Origin: Lentzea albidocapillata subsp. violacea
GTDB lineage: Bacteria; Actinomycetota; Actinomycetes; Mycobacteriales; Pseudonocardiaceae
DNA: 64,000 bases
NCBI RefSeq assembly: GCF_900100275.1
Contig: NZ_FNET01000032.1
Span: 1 to 64,000 of the forward strand
Reading direction: 5' to 3'
The stretch's first letter is position 1. Each line of letters opens with the position of its first letter. The notes beneath the pieces are model-generated. The model was not told the origin of the DNA, did not search any database, and saw only the letters and a list, made by a program, of their open reading frames with translations. The position numbers and the translations under genes are program-made. This document shows, in pieces, positions 1 through 8,235 of the stretch.

Positions 1-102
1 CCTGGTGAGACAGGCTCCTATCAGGTCACTTCCGCCCGCCTGGTGACGTGCACGCGAGACCGCCAGGCCGGACGACAGATCCGGCGAAAGACACCCTGGT
101 CA

Positions 103-167
103 GTTGCTTTGAGGGTCAGACCAGCCCAGGCGATCCCGCCACAACATCCTCTCTGTTGCTTTGAGGG
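103..167 (+). repeat. Two direct copies of a 14-bp sequence
   Basis: The sequence GTTGCTTTGAGGGT occurs at 103-116 and again at 154-167, with starts 51 bp apart, just before the nested palindrome. No third copy was seen and no gene covers it. The rest of positions 1-174 shows no gene I can support. Confidence 0.5.
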
Positions 168-174
168 TTGCGTT

Positions 175-318
175 GGCGGTGGGGTCCCATCACGAGCCGA
201 GCCAAGAGCGGGCCACATGTGAGAAGGGGTGTCAACTCGACGAAAAGCGTGTCGAGTTGACACCCCTTCTCACATGCAGCAAGGGCTATGGCGCGACTCG
301 TGATGGGACCCCACCGCC
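175..318. repeat. Nested palindrome, possible MITE or structured terminator
   Basis: Two pairs of inverted arms are nested. The outer arms 175-196 and 297-318 match over 22 bp without mismatch. The inner arms 216-241 and 251-276 match over 26 bp around a 9-nt loop. Spacers of 19 and 20 nt separate them, so a transcript would fold into one long hairpin with an internal loop. It lies just past the 3' end of the AAA ATPase gene and could terminate it. The size, perfection and lack of coding also fit a small palindromic mobile element. No target-site duplication is obvious. Confidence 0.75.
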
Positions 319-362
319 TGGCCCGCGCGGTAAGGACGGCTTGCCTTCGGCTTCGCTGGCTG

Positions 363-2528
363 TTAGGCGTTGCTGCTGCGGTTTGCTGCGTATGCGGCTA
401 GTGACACCAGTTGTGCTGGGTCCAGGGATGGGCGCACTACGTTTCGTGCTTTTGTCAGGTGGGTTTGTGTTACTTCTGCTGCGTCTAGTGATTCGCGCAT
501 TGCCGTTAGTGCTGCTTCTCGTACTAGGGCTGCGCAGTCCGCTGCTGAGTACATTTCCAGTTCGCCTGCCAGGGTGGCCAGGTTTACGTCTTCGGACAGT
601 GGTGTGTTGCGGGATGTTGCCTTGAGGATTTCCGTGCGGGCCTCTGCGTCTGGTGGTGGCACGTAGACGAGGCGTTCCAGGCGGCCTGGGCGTAGTAGGG
701 CCGGGTCGATCAGCTCTGGGCGGTTTGTTGCGGCGATCACCACTACGTCGCGCAGTGGTTCTACACCGTCCAGTTCTGTCAGGAGGGCGGCTACCACTCG
801 GTCGGTTACGCCTGAGTCTGAGGATTGGCCTCTGCGTGGGGCGAGGGCGTCCACCTCGTCCAGGAAGATCAGGGCCGGGGCTGCGTCTGCTGCTCTGCGG
901 AAGAGTTCTCGTACTGCTCGTTCCGACTCGCCTACGAACTTGTCCATCAGTTCGGCGCCCTTGACCGTCAGGACGTTCAGTTGGCCTGAGCCTGCCAGGG
1001 CTCGTACCAGGAACGTCTTGCCGCATCCCGGTGGGCCGTAGAGCAGGACGCCTCGTGGGGGTTCTACGCCCAGGCGGGCGAAGGAGTCCGGGTAGCGCAG
1101 GGGCCAGAGGGCTGCCTCGGTGAGGGCCTGCTTGACCTCCTTCATGTCGCCTACGTCGTCCAGCGTGAGTCCGCCGGTTTGCACGGTGTCCGAGGCGGAC
1201 ATGGAGATCGGGCGGACTGTGTTCAGGGCGGCCAGCAGGTCTTCCTGGCCCACTCGGGGTTCTGCCACCTCGCGTTGGCGTAGGGCGGCTCGGACTGCTG
1301 CTTCTCGGCGGAGGGCGCAGAGGTCTGCCGCTACGAAGCCTGGAGTGCGGGCGGCTACCTCGCCGAAGTCCACATCGGACTCCAAAGGGACGTCGCGGAG
1401 CAGTACGCGCAGTAGTTCGGTTCTGCCTGCTGTGTCCGGCAGGGGGAGCGTCAGTTCGCGGTCTACCAGGTCTGGGGCGCGTAGGCGGGCGTCCGCGGAT
1501 TCTGCCCTTGCCGAGGTGACCACCAGGGCGAGGTTCGGGCGGGAGATCGCTGTGCGGAGCATGTCCAGGACGACGGTGGCCACCGGTGGTGGGGTGGTGG
1601 GCAGCAGGGCGTCGATGTCTGTCAGGAGCAGGACTGTGGGCTGTTCTGGGACGCCTGCGATCGCGTCGCCCAGTTGTTTGGCCATCGCGCCCGGTTCCAG
1701 GACGGCGATGCTGGGGGCGGCCAGTTCCACCACGGCGGCGTCGAGGGACCTGGCTACCGCGCGGACCAGCGTTGCCTTGCCGACGCCCTCCGGGCCGCTG
1801 ACCATTGCGGCCAACCTCGCGGAGGCGCCCAGCTTCGTGAGGAGTTCTGGCTGGCGGAACATCAGTTCCAGCCACTCGGTGAGGCGGCGGGCCTGGTCGC
1901 GCTGGCCCACCAGGTCGGCGACGGGGAGTGCGTCGTGCTTCTCCTGCACCACGACAGGGGTCACCTCGGCGGCCGGGGCCTGGGCCGAGCGCCAGCCCAC
2001 GACGCTCGACGGCTGCACCGCCACCGGGCCCGCCGGGTCGGTCGAGGTGATGGTGATGAGTTCGTTGGTCCACGTCATGCCGATGGCGTTGGACAGCTTG
2101 CGGCGCGTCTCGGAGAGGTTCGCGCCGGGCGGCGGTGCCAGGTCCTGGGGGAGCAGCGAGACGTTGTCGCCGACGGTGAGGACCTTGCCGGTCAACGCCA
2201 TGCGCACGTGTTCCGGCGTTAGTGCTGTGGTGGCGAGGCGGGAGCCTGCGACGGTGATCGAGCGCGCGGCCGTGACCTGGACCGGGGCCACGACGATCTC
2301 GGAACCCTCGACCACGCCCAGGTTGGTGAGCGTGACGTCGTCGACCAGGACGACGCCGGGCGGTTGTTCGCCCGCCGCCGCCAGGGCAGCGCTCACGCGG
2401 GCGCCGGTCAGCTTCACCGCGTCCCAGGCGCGCAGGCCCAGGGCGTCGAGCACCTCCGGGTGGAGGCGGACTACGCCGCGCCGGGTGTCCAGAGCGGACG
2501 GGGACAGGCGAGCCGTCAGCGTGATCAC
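363..2528 (-). CDS. CDC48/VCP-like tandem AAA ATPase
   Basis: A 721-residue protein with an N-terminal CDC48-type region (about 1-180) and two AAA modules. D2 (about 455-690) is canonical: Walker A GPPGCGKT near 498-505 and Walker B LDEVD near 556-560. D1 is degenerate: GPEGVGKA near 245-252 and LTDID in place of a DE-type Walker B, so D1 may bind but hydrolyse ATP poorly. The family unfolds or remodels proteins as hexamers in the cytoplasm. The GTG at 2528 is chosen because a terminator for pssA lies inside any longer frame and a TAGAGT box sits 7 nt upstream of this GTG. The position matches Rv0435c, next to pssA and psd. The 3' part uses many T-ending codons compared with its neighbours. 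Confidence 0.9.
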   Translation of the reverse strand: MITLTARLSPSALDTRRGVVRLHPEVLDALGLRAWDAVKLTGARVSAALAAAGEQPPGVVLVDDVTLTNLGVVEGSEIVVAPVQVTAARSITVAGSRLATTALTPEHVRMALTGKVLTVGDNVSLLPQDLAPPPGANLSETRRKLSNAIGMTWTNELITITSTDPAGPVAVQPSSVVGWRSAQAPAAEVTPVVVQEKHDALPVADLVGQRDQARRLTEWLELMFRQPELLTKLGASARLAAMVSGPEGVGKATLVRAVARSLDAAVVELAAPSIAVLEPGAMAKQLGDAIAGVPEQPTVLLLTDIDALLPTTPPPVATVVLDMLRTAISRPNLALVVTSARAESADARLRAPDLVDRELTLPLPDTAGRTELLRVLLRDVPLESDVDFGEVAARTPGFVAADLCALRREAAVRAALRQREVAEPRVGQEDLLAALNTVRPISMSASDTVQTGGLTLDDVGDMKEVKQALTEAALWPLRYPDSFARLGVEPPRGVLLYGPPGCGKTFLVRALAGSGQLNVLTVKGAELMDKFVGESERAVRELFRRAADAAPALIFLDEVDALAPRRGQSSDSGVTDRVVAALLTELDGVEPLRDVVVIAATNRPELIDPALLRPGRLERLVYVPPPDAEARTEILKATSRNTPLSEDVNLATLAGELEMYSAADCAALVREAALTAMRESLDAAEVTQTHLTKARNVVRPSLDPAQLVSLAAYAANRSSNA

Positions 2529-2535
2529 GCCGACG

Positions 2536-2541
2536 ACTCTA
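2536..2541 (-). promoter_or_regulatory. -10 box TAGAGT of a leaderless AAA ATPase mRNA
   Basis: TAGAGT on the minus strand is separated by exactly 7 nt from the GTG at 2528, so transcription would start at or next to the start codon. No Shine-Dalgarno sequence precedes the GTG. Confidence 0.6.
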
Positions 2542-2582
2542 GTTGACCTCGTCCGAATGCGGAGTTCGTTGGCAGCGGGGGC

Positions 2583-2623
2583 AAAAACCGGGGCCGGACA
2601 CGTTCGACGTGCCCGGCCCCGGT
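2583..2623 (-). terminator. Rho-independent terminator of the pssA operon
   Basis: An 11-bp GC stem (2613-2623 with 2587-2597) is followed by five T on the minus strand. It lies 16 nt past the pssA stop codon and separates pssA from the AAA ATPase gene. Confidence 0.85.
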
Positions 2624-2638
2624 TGGAAGTGCTGGCGA

Positions 2639-3607
2639 TCAGCGCTTGGGCTGGCGCCTCAGTCCCAGCTGACGCCACGAACGGCGGCGCCCGTTGGCAC
2701 CGGACGCCGCGCTTTCCGCCGCAGCAGCGGTAGAAGCGTCACGCCGAGGCCGGCGCACCGCCCGCATGGCCGCACCAGCGACACGACCGTGCAAAGGCTG
2801 ACGCAGCCCAAGCCGACGAGCCGCAACCCCATGCGCCCGCTTGATGGCACGACGATCAGCCCCGGTAACGGTCCACGCCTCAGGATGCTTGGACAGCCAC
2901 ATGTACCGGCGCACCGAGTAAGGCAGGTGCGCCAAATACACGACCATTGCGATGATCAAAGCCACCAACGGGTACGTGATGATCGCGGCGGCGAGCAGTC
3001 CGATAAGGACCAGCAAAGGCGCGACCGCACGCGGCGGCACCTTCACGGTCTTCACGGACAAAGTCGGAATCCGCGATACCAAAAGCATCGCCACGACCAC
3101 AGTCCATACGCCGACGACGATCGGGCTGTTCCACCAGCCGTCACTCCGCACCTGCTCCTCGATGATCAAAGGCAGCAGCAGCAACAAGCCGCCGGCCGGA
3201 GCGGGGACGCCGACGAAGAACTCCTTCGCGAACGGCGGTTGTTCCTTCTCCAGCAACGTGTTGAAGCGGGCCAGGCGGACCACCATGCAGACGGCGAAGA
3301 TCAGTGCGATGACCCAGCCGGCGCGGCTGCCCTCGAACTTCCAGAGGTAGATCGCGAGTGCGGGCGCGACGCCGAACGAGATGGCGTCGGCCAGCGAGTC
3401 GAGTTCCGCGCCCATCTTCGACGTCGCGTCCAGCATGCGGGCGATGCGGCCGTCGAGGCCGTCGAACACGGCTGCTGCCGCGATCGCGGCGATGGCCGCG
3501 CCCCACATGCCGACGTTCGCGAAGTGCACCGCGGACAGGCCCGAGCACATGGCCAGGACTGTGATCGCGTTCGGCAGCAGGCGAACGCCGGGCCCGCTGG
3601 GCGCCAT
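2639..3607 (-). CDS. pssA: CDP-diacylglycerol-serine O-phosphatidyltransferase
   Basis: A 322-residue integral membrane enzyme that makes phosphatidylserine from CDP-diacylglycerol and serine. The CDP-alcohol phosphotransferase signature DGxxAR(x8)GxxxDxxxD is visible near residues 49-71 (DGLDGRIAR, then GAELDSLAD). About eight hydrophobic segments follow, then a basic, Arg-rich C-terminal tail of about 80 residues that is longer than the catalytic core needs. The start codon shares one base with the psd stop (TGATG), so the two steps of phosphatidylethanolamine synthesis are translationally coupled. Confidence 0.93.
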   Translation of the reverse strand: MAPSGPGVRLLPNAITVLAMCSGLSAVHFANVGMWGAAIAAIAAAAVFDGLDGRIARMLDATSKMGAELDSLADAISFGVAPALAIYLWKFEGSRAGWVIALIFAVCMVVRLARFNTLLEKEQPPFAKEFFVGVPAPAGGLLLLLPLIIEEQVRSDGWWNSPIVVGVWTVVVAMLLVSRIPTLSVKTVKVPPRAVAPLLVLIGLLAAAIITYPLVALIIAMVVYLAHLPYSVRRYMWLSKHPEAWTVTGADRRAIKRAHGVAARRLGLRQPLHGRVAGAAMRAVRRPRRDASTAAAAESAASGANGRRRSWRQLGLRRQPKR

Positions 3608-4302
3608 CAGGCCTCCGGGAGTTCGGCGAGAACGGTCTCGCCGCCGATCGTGCGCTGGCCTGCTTCGACCAGGACACGGCTACCGCGCGGGACGTAGAGG
3701 TCGACGCGCGAACCGAAGCGGATCAGGCCGTAGGTCTGGCCGGCGGTGACCTTCTCGCCCTCGGCGACCTCGCACACGATGCGGCGCGCGACCAGGCCGG
3801 CGATCTGCACGACGACGAGGTCGTGGCCGTCGACGGTGCGCAGCAACACGGTGTTGCGCTCGTTCTCCTCGGAGGCCTTGTCGAGGTCGGCCGAGAGGAA
3901 CTTGCCGGGGTGGTACGAGACCTGGACGACCTCGCCGTCCGCGGGCACGCGCTGCACGTGCACGTCGAAGACCGAGAGGAAGACGCTGACGCGCGTCATC
4001 GGCTGCGAGCCGAGGCCGAGCTCGGCGGGCGGGACGGCGTCGACCACGTGCGAGACGGTGCCGTCGGCCGGGGCCACGGCGAGGTTCGGACGGGTCGGCG
4101 TCACGCGCTTCGGCTCGCGGAAGAACCACGCCACCCACGCCGTGACCAGCGCGAGGACGACGCCCAGGCGCTTGAAGCGCAGCCGGACGAGGAGGGTCGC
4201 GATCGCCGCACCGGCGACGAACGGGCGCCCAGCCGGGTGCATCGGCGGCACCATGCCGCGCGCGAGTTCGAGGAAGTGGGAGACGGGCTTCTCGCTGCTC
4301 AT
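3607..4302 (-). CDS. psd: Phosphatidylserine decarboxylase proenzyme
   Basis: A 231-residue protein of the short PSD class. It decarboxylates phosphatidylserine to phosphatidylethanolamine at the membrane. An N-terminal hydrophobic stretch (about 25-65) is followed by the PSD fold. The motif RFGSRVD near residues 194-200 supplies the Gly-Ser pair where the proenzyme is expected to self-cleave, leaving a pyruvoyl group on the small subunit. It is the upstream partner of pssA, with a 1-nt overlap. In M. tuberculosis the same pair lies between the cdc48-like gene and moeA2. Confidence 0.92.
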   Translation of the reverse strand: MSSEKPVSHFLELARGMVPPMHPAGRPFVAGAAIATLLVRLRFKRLGVVLALVTAWVAWFFREPKRVTPTRPNLAVAPADGTVSHVVDAVPPAELGLGSQPMTRVSVFLSVFDVHVQRVPADGEVVQVSYHPGKFLSADLDKASEENERNTVLLRTVDGHDLVVVQIAGLVARRIVCEVAEGEKVTAGQTYGLIRFGSRVDLYVPRGSRVLVEAGQRTIGGETVLAELPEA

Positions 4303-4398
4303 CGTGTCTGTGGGTTCCGTAGCTTCCGTGGATTGTCGGGCAGCATCACGCTACGGCAACACGCCACACCGCCCATCGGGACTGCCGGAAAGACAAGT

Positions 4399-4445
4399 GG
4401 CCGGTCGGCCCGTGCATCCCCCGACGAATGCAGGGGCCGACCGGC
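4399..4445 (-). terminator. Strong hairpin between the M48 protease gene and psd
   Basis: Arms 4399-4416 and 4428-4445 pair over about 18 bp with one mismatch around an 11-nt loop. There is no clear T-run. It may attenuate read-through from the M48 gene or act in the psd leader. Confidence 0.55.
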
Positions 4446-4506
4446 ACCTGCGGTCAGTGTAATCCCCGTCACATGGCGTGAACAACGTCGCTGGGTGAGC
4501 GTTCCG

Positions 4507-5934
4507 TCACAGTCCGTCGACGCCAAGCGCCTGCAGTCTGAAACGCACGTCAGGCACCTGGTTTGCGTCACGCACGGCGGGCGCGACCAGGTCCTCCGGA
4601 TAGACCGCAGCTCCGTCCGGCATCCGCAGTACGAACAGTCCGCCCCAGTTGAGTTCCAGCGTCGCGCGGCCGGCCGTCACGAGCAGGTCAGCGACCATGC
4701 ACCCGAGCAGTTCCGTCACGGCGTCGACGGCCGCTTCGTGCACCTCCTCCGTGGTCAGCGAGGCGTCCACAGGAGCTCCGGTCAGCTTGTGCAGCTCGGC
4801 CCGGGACAACGCCGCCAGCACGTCGGCCGGCGTCTCGCCGACCTTGCTCACCCTGCCCGCGTGCCGCAGCAGGTCCGCGTGCTGACGGACGAGCGCCGGT
4901 CCGGCCAGCGCGGCGAGCTCCTCCCAGGTGATCGGTGGCCCCTGCACCCCGACGAGCGCCGCCACCTCCTCGGGTGGCGTGCCGTCGAGCAACGGCCAGG
5001 ACTGCCGTTCGTCGACCGCCTCGGCCACGCCGCCGGTGAACGGCGAGAGCCGCGCGATCGTCGCGACCCGCTCCCGGACCGGCGGATGGCTGTTGAACAC
5101 CGACTTCGGCTCCTGCGCGGCCAGCAGCGGCTCGATCTCGCGCAGCTGGTGCACGCGCCGCGGGTGGTCCAGGTAGGCGCGGAAGCCCTCCAGCAACGGC
5201 GGCGTGCGTCCGGCCAGCACCGCCAGCGCGACGTACCAGCGCTGGTAGTCGGCCCAGGCGACGCCGAGCGGGCCGCCGCGCAGCAACGACCGCATCGACG
5301 CCTCACGCCCGGCCGCCGCGACGGACACCTCGTCGGCGAACCGCTCGTGTACCCGGCTCGCCGAGGCGGCGACCAGCGCATACAGCCTCGCCCACGCGTA
5401 GAGGACACCGCTCAGGTAACCGGCGCCCTGCTCGCTCATCATCCCGAGGGCGACCTTCGCGCGGAACGTGACGGCGGAGAGTCGCGTGTGCCCGCCGCCG
5501 TAGTGGCCGAGCTCGTGGGCGAGGACCGACCGCAGTTCGCCGATCGTCATGCCGGCCACCCATGGCAGGCCGAGCTCCAGGTACCGCGTGCCGCGGCGTT
5601 CCCAGACGCCCGCGTTCGCCTCGTTGACGAGCCGGATGTCGTCAGGACTGCGGGTGCCGGCGATCGCCGCGAGCTCGTCGACGTGCCGCCAGAGCTCGGG
5701 GTGCGTCGCGCGGGTCAGTGGCACGCCGGTCGCCCGCGGGCGCGCCCAGATCGCTCTGACCAGCGCGTACAGCGTCGGCGCGGCCAAGATGAGCGCCAAC
5801 GCCAGGAGCCACGACCCGCCCTCGACGTCACCTCGGCCGAAGAGGACGGACGCGAGGACGCCCAGGCTCGCGATGATGCCCACCGCGAGCACGAAGAACC
5901 CGGCGAGCATCACCAATGCCAGCGCCGCTCTCAT
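4507..5934 (-). CDS. M48-family membrane zinc metalloprotease
   Basis: A 475-residue protein with two N-terminal membrane segments (about 5-32 and 42-62) and the zinc motif HELGH at 140-144, in the context LAHELGHYGGGH. A downstream Glu is expected as third ligand. The M48/HtpX-like fold suggests turnover of damaged membrane or envelope proteins. A long C-terminal part (about 300-475) has no motif I recognise. It starts 27 nt after moeA behind GGGGGAAGCAGGAC and is probably co-transcribed with it. This gene is not in the mycobacterial version of the block. Confidence 0.85.
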   Translation of the reverse strand: MRAALALVMLAGFFVLAVGIIASLGVLASVLFGRGDVEGGSWLLALALILAAPTLYALVRAIWARPRATGVPLTRATHPELWRHVDELAAIAGTRSPDDIRLVNEANAGVWERRGTRYLELGLPWVAGMTIGELRSVLAHELGHYGGGHTRLSAVTFRAKVALGMMSEQGAGYLSGVLYAWARLYALVAASASRVHERFADEVSVAAAGREASMRSLLRGGPLGVAWADYQRWYVALAVLAGRTPPLLEGFRAYLDHPRRVHQLREIEPLLAAQEPKSVFNSHPPVRERVATIARLSPFTGGVAEAVDERQSWPLLDGTPPEEVAALVGVQGPPITWEELAALAGPALVRQHADLLRHAGRVSKVGETPADVLAALSRAELHKLTGAPVDASLTTEEVHEAAVDAVTELLGCMVADLLVTAGRATLELNWGGLFVLRMPDGAAVYPEDLVAPAVRDANQVPDVRFRLQALGVDGL

Positions 5935-5961
5935 GTCCTGCTTCCCCCAGATCGTTCAGAA

Positions 5962-7158
5962 CTACTGCAGGTATCTCACGGTGACCTCGGCCCCCGCAGC
6001 CAGTTCGGTCACGTCCTCGGGCACCTCGATCAGGCAGTTCGACAGCGCGAGCGCCGACAGCAGGTGCGATCCCGGACCGCCGACGGGCGTCACGACCTGG
6101 CCGGACGACGGGTCGTGCAGGCCGCGCCGGAACTGCGTCCTGCCCGCCGGAGACGTCAGCCCCGTCGTGATCCTCGCGCGTGCGGTGGGACGTTCGGTCT
6201 GCCGGTGGCCCATGGACGCCAGCAGCGCCGGCCGCACGAAGACCTCGAACGACACCTGCGCGCTCACGGGGTTGCCCGGCAGCGACAGCACCGGCACGCC
6301 CTCGTACCGGCCGGAGCCCTGTGGTCCACCCGGCTGCATCGCGACCTTGGTGAACTGCATGTCGTGGTCCGCGAGGGCGTCCTTGACCACCTCGTACGCG
6401 CCCGCGCTGACCCCGCCGGACGTCACGATCACGTCCACCGCGCCCAGGTACGGCTTCAGCGCCTGGTGGAACGCCTCGACGTCGTCCGGCACGAACCGCA
6501 GCTGGGTGGCGACGCAGCCCGCGTCCCGCACGGCGGAGGCGAGCATCATGCCGTTCGACTCGTAGATCTGGCCGAGCTCCAGCGGCCGGCCCGGTTCGAC
6601 CAGCTCGGAGCCCGTCGACAGGACCAGCACGCGCGGGCGGCGGCGGACCGGCAGCTCGGGCAGGCCGAGTGCGGAGGCGAGGCCGAGCGTGGACGGGCGC
6701 AGCACGGTGCCCGCGGCCAGCACCGCGTCGCCCTTCTGCACGTCGTCGCCGCCGATGCGGATGTTCTGGCCGGGCTCCACGGCCCGGTGGATGGCCACGG
6801 TCTCGGTGCCGCCGTCGGTCCACTCGACCTGGACCACCGCGTCCGCGCCGGGAGGCAGCGGGGCGCCGGTCATGATCCGCTGCACCGTGCCGGGCTCCAG
6901 CGGGTTCAGCTGTGTGCGGCCCGCCGGGATGTCGTCCGCCACGACGAGACGGACCGTCTCGTCTCGGCGGAGGTCGGCGGCGCGCACCGCGTACCCGTCC
7001 ATCGCGGAGTTGTCGAACGGTGGCAGGGCGAGCGGCGCGATGACGTCGGCGGCGAGCACGAGCCCGAGGCACTCCTCGAGCGGGAGTTGCAGCACGGGCA
7101 TCGACCCGACGAGCTCCGCGACGCGCTGGCGGTGTTCGGCGACAGTGGTGGGGGACAC
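5962..7158 (-). CDS. moeA: Molybdopterin molybdenumtransferase MoeA
   Basis: A 398-residue enzyme that inserts molybdate into adenylylated molybdopterin in the last step of Moco synthesis. Conserved MoeA segments are visible: PPFDNSAMDGYAVR near the N-terminus, IMTGAPLPPGADAVV, the MPT-binding LSTGSELV, TSGGVSAGAYE, and the C-terminal LPGNPVSA. The GTG at 7158 is preferred because the protein then begins just before the conserved VAEHRQRV helix. It is divergent from the AIM24 gene, with only 71 nt between start codons. The position equals moeA2 (Rv0438c). Confidence 0.92.
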   Translation of the reverse strand: MSPTTVAEHRQRVAELVGSMPVLQLPLEECLGLVLAADVIAPLALPPFDNSAMDGYAVRAADLRRDETVRLVVADDIPAGRTQLNPLEPGTVQRIMTGAPLPPGADAVVQVEWTDGGTETVAIHRAVEPGQNIRIGGDDVQKGDAVLAAGTVLRPSTLGLASALGLPELPVRRRPRVLVLSTGSELVEPGRPLELGQIYESNGMMLASAVRDAGCVATQLRFVPDDVEAFHQALKPYLGAVDVIVTSGGVSAGAYEVVKDALADHDMQFTKVAMQPGGPQGSGRYEGVPVLSLPGNPVSAQVSFEVFVRPALLASMGHRQTERPTARARITTGLTSPAGRTQFRRGLHDPSSGQVVTPVGGPGSHLLSALALSNCLIEVPEDVTELAAGAEVTVRYLQ

Positions 7159-7229
7159 GACTGCATACTGCCAACGTCGCGGTGGCCGTGACGATCGCTT
7201 TGCCCCGTTTCCTCCCGGAGGTGTTGTTC

Positions 7230-7880
7230 GTGCAGGTCCGGACCAGGCACACACCGACGTTCGGCGTGGCGAGACTCGTTCTCGCGCCCGGCGAGGCGGT
7301 GGTGGCGGACCCGCTGACCATCGCGGCCACCAGCTACGGGCTCGTCGTCGAGGTGAAGGGCGCGGGCGCCAAGGCCGTCGCGCTGTGCACGGCGGGCGCG
7401 GAGGGCGGCTGGATCGACGCGGCGCCCGTGCTGCCGGGAGACCTGCACCAGGTCGAGCTCGACGGTACGCACGGCTGGTGCCTCGCCCGGCACAGCTGGA
7501 TCGCGTCGAGCAGCACGGTCGCGATGAACCCCGGGGCGCCGCCGATGCAGGCGATCTTCGGGGGCGCCGAGGGCTTCATGAACTACGCGCATGGTCAGGG
7601 AGCGATGGTGCTCGCCTGTTACGGCGCGCTCGACCTCGTGACGCTGGAAGCAGGCGAAGCGGTGACCATCAGCAGCGATCACGTCGTGGCGTTCGCGGAC
7701 ACCGTGCAATGCCGTCTTCGGCCCTCGGCACCGGATGGCGCGCAATCCATTCAGACAGGTGAGGGCCTGGTGTTCGACTTCGCCGGTCCCGGTGCCGTGC
7801 TGACCCAGGCGCGTGGACCCCGCAGGCTCACCACCTGGTTGCGCGCCAACGGAGTCAGCCCCTCGTTCATGACTCCGTAA
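7230..7880 (+). CDS. AIM24-family protein
   Basis: A 216-residue protein of the AIM24/DUF124 beta-sandwich family, recognised by short strands and glycines with segments such as GAEGFMNYAHGQGAM and LEAGEAVTISSDHVVAF. The biochemical role of bacterial members is unsettled. The GTG at 7230 is chosen because GGAGG lies 8 nt upstream. It is divergent from moeA. It ends 80 nt before the cold-shock gene and may be transcribed into it. Confidence 0.8.
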   Translation: MQVRTRHTPTFGVARLVLAPGEAVVADPLTIAATSYGLVVEVKGAGAKAVALCTAGAEGGWIDAAPVLPGDLHQVELDGTHGWCLARHSWIASSSTVAMNPGAPPMQAIFGGAEGFMNYAHGQGAMVLACYGALDLVTLEAGEAVTISSDHVVAFADTVQCRLRPSAPDGAQSIQTGEGLVFDFAGPGAVLTQARGPRRLTTWLRANGVSPSFMTP

Positions 7881-7960
7881 GGAGGTATCCGCGTGAGATT
7901 TCTTTCTTTAGCGTTGCGTTCTGCGCTTTGCGCGAGGTGCGTGATCTGAAGGAGGACGTC

Positions 7961-8167
7961 TTGGCTCTCGGTACCGTCAAGTGGTTCAACTCCGAAAAGG
8001 GATACGGCTTCATCGCAACCGATGGCGGGCCCGACGTGTTCGTGCACTACTCGGCGATCCAGATGGAAGGCTTCCGGACGCTCTCAGAAGGCGACCGGGT
8101 GGAGTTCGAGGTGCAGGCCGGGCGGGACGGGCGCAGCCAGGCCTCGGACGTGCGCCGCGCCAGTTAG
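7961..8167 (+). CDS. CspA-type cold-shock protein
   Basis: A 68-residue single cold-shock domain. RNP1 (KGYGFI) and RNP2 (VFVHYSAI) are intact, so it should bind single-stranded RNA or DNA as a chaperone or antiterminator. The start is TTG at 7961, decided by AAGGAGGA 6 nt upstream and by the canonical beginning ALGTVKWFN. The 80-nt leader from the previous stop is T-rich in part (TTTCTTTCTTTAG) and may carry temperature-responsive structure, which I infer only from the family. Confidence 0.92.
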   Translation: MALGTVKWFNSEKGYGFIATDGGPDVFVHYSAIQMEGFRTLSEGDRVEFEVQAGRDGRSQASDVRRAS

Positions 8168-8222
8168 AACCGACCTGATCACAGCTTGGGCCAACCCCCG
8201 GCACGCCGATCCGGCCGGACGT

Positions 8223-8228
8223 TAGGCT
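8223..8228 (+). promoter_or_regulatory. -10 box TAGGCT of a leaderless kinase mRNA
   Basis: TAGGCT lies exactly 7 nt before the GTG at 8236. There is no ribosome-binding sequence in between. Confidence 0.6.
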
Positions 8229-8235
8229 GCCTCGC

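Noticed and set aside
3823..7191. Long plus-strand frame opposite psd, the M48 gene and moeA
   Set aside because: Antisense to three well-recognised genes. Its product is Arg/His-rich, without family features.
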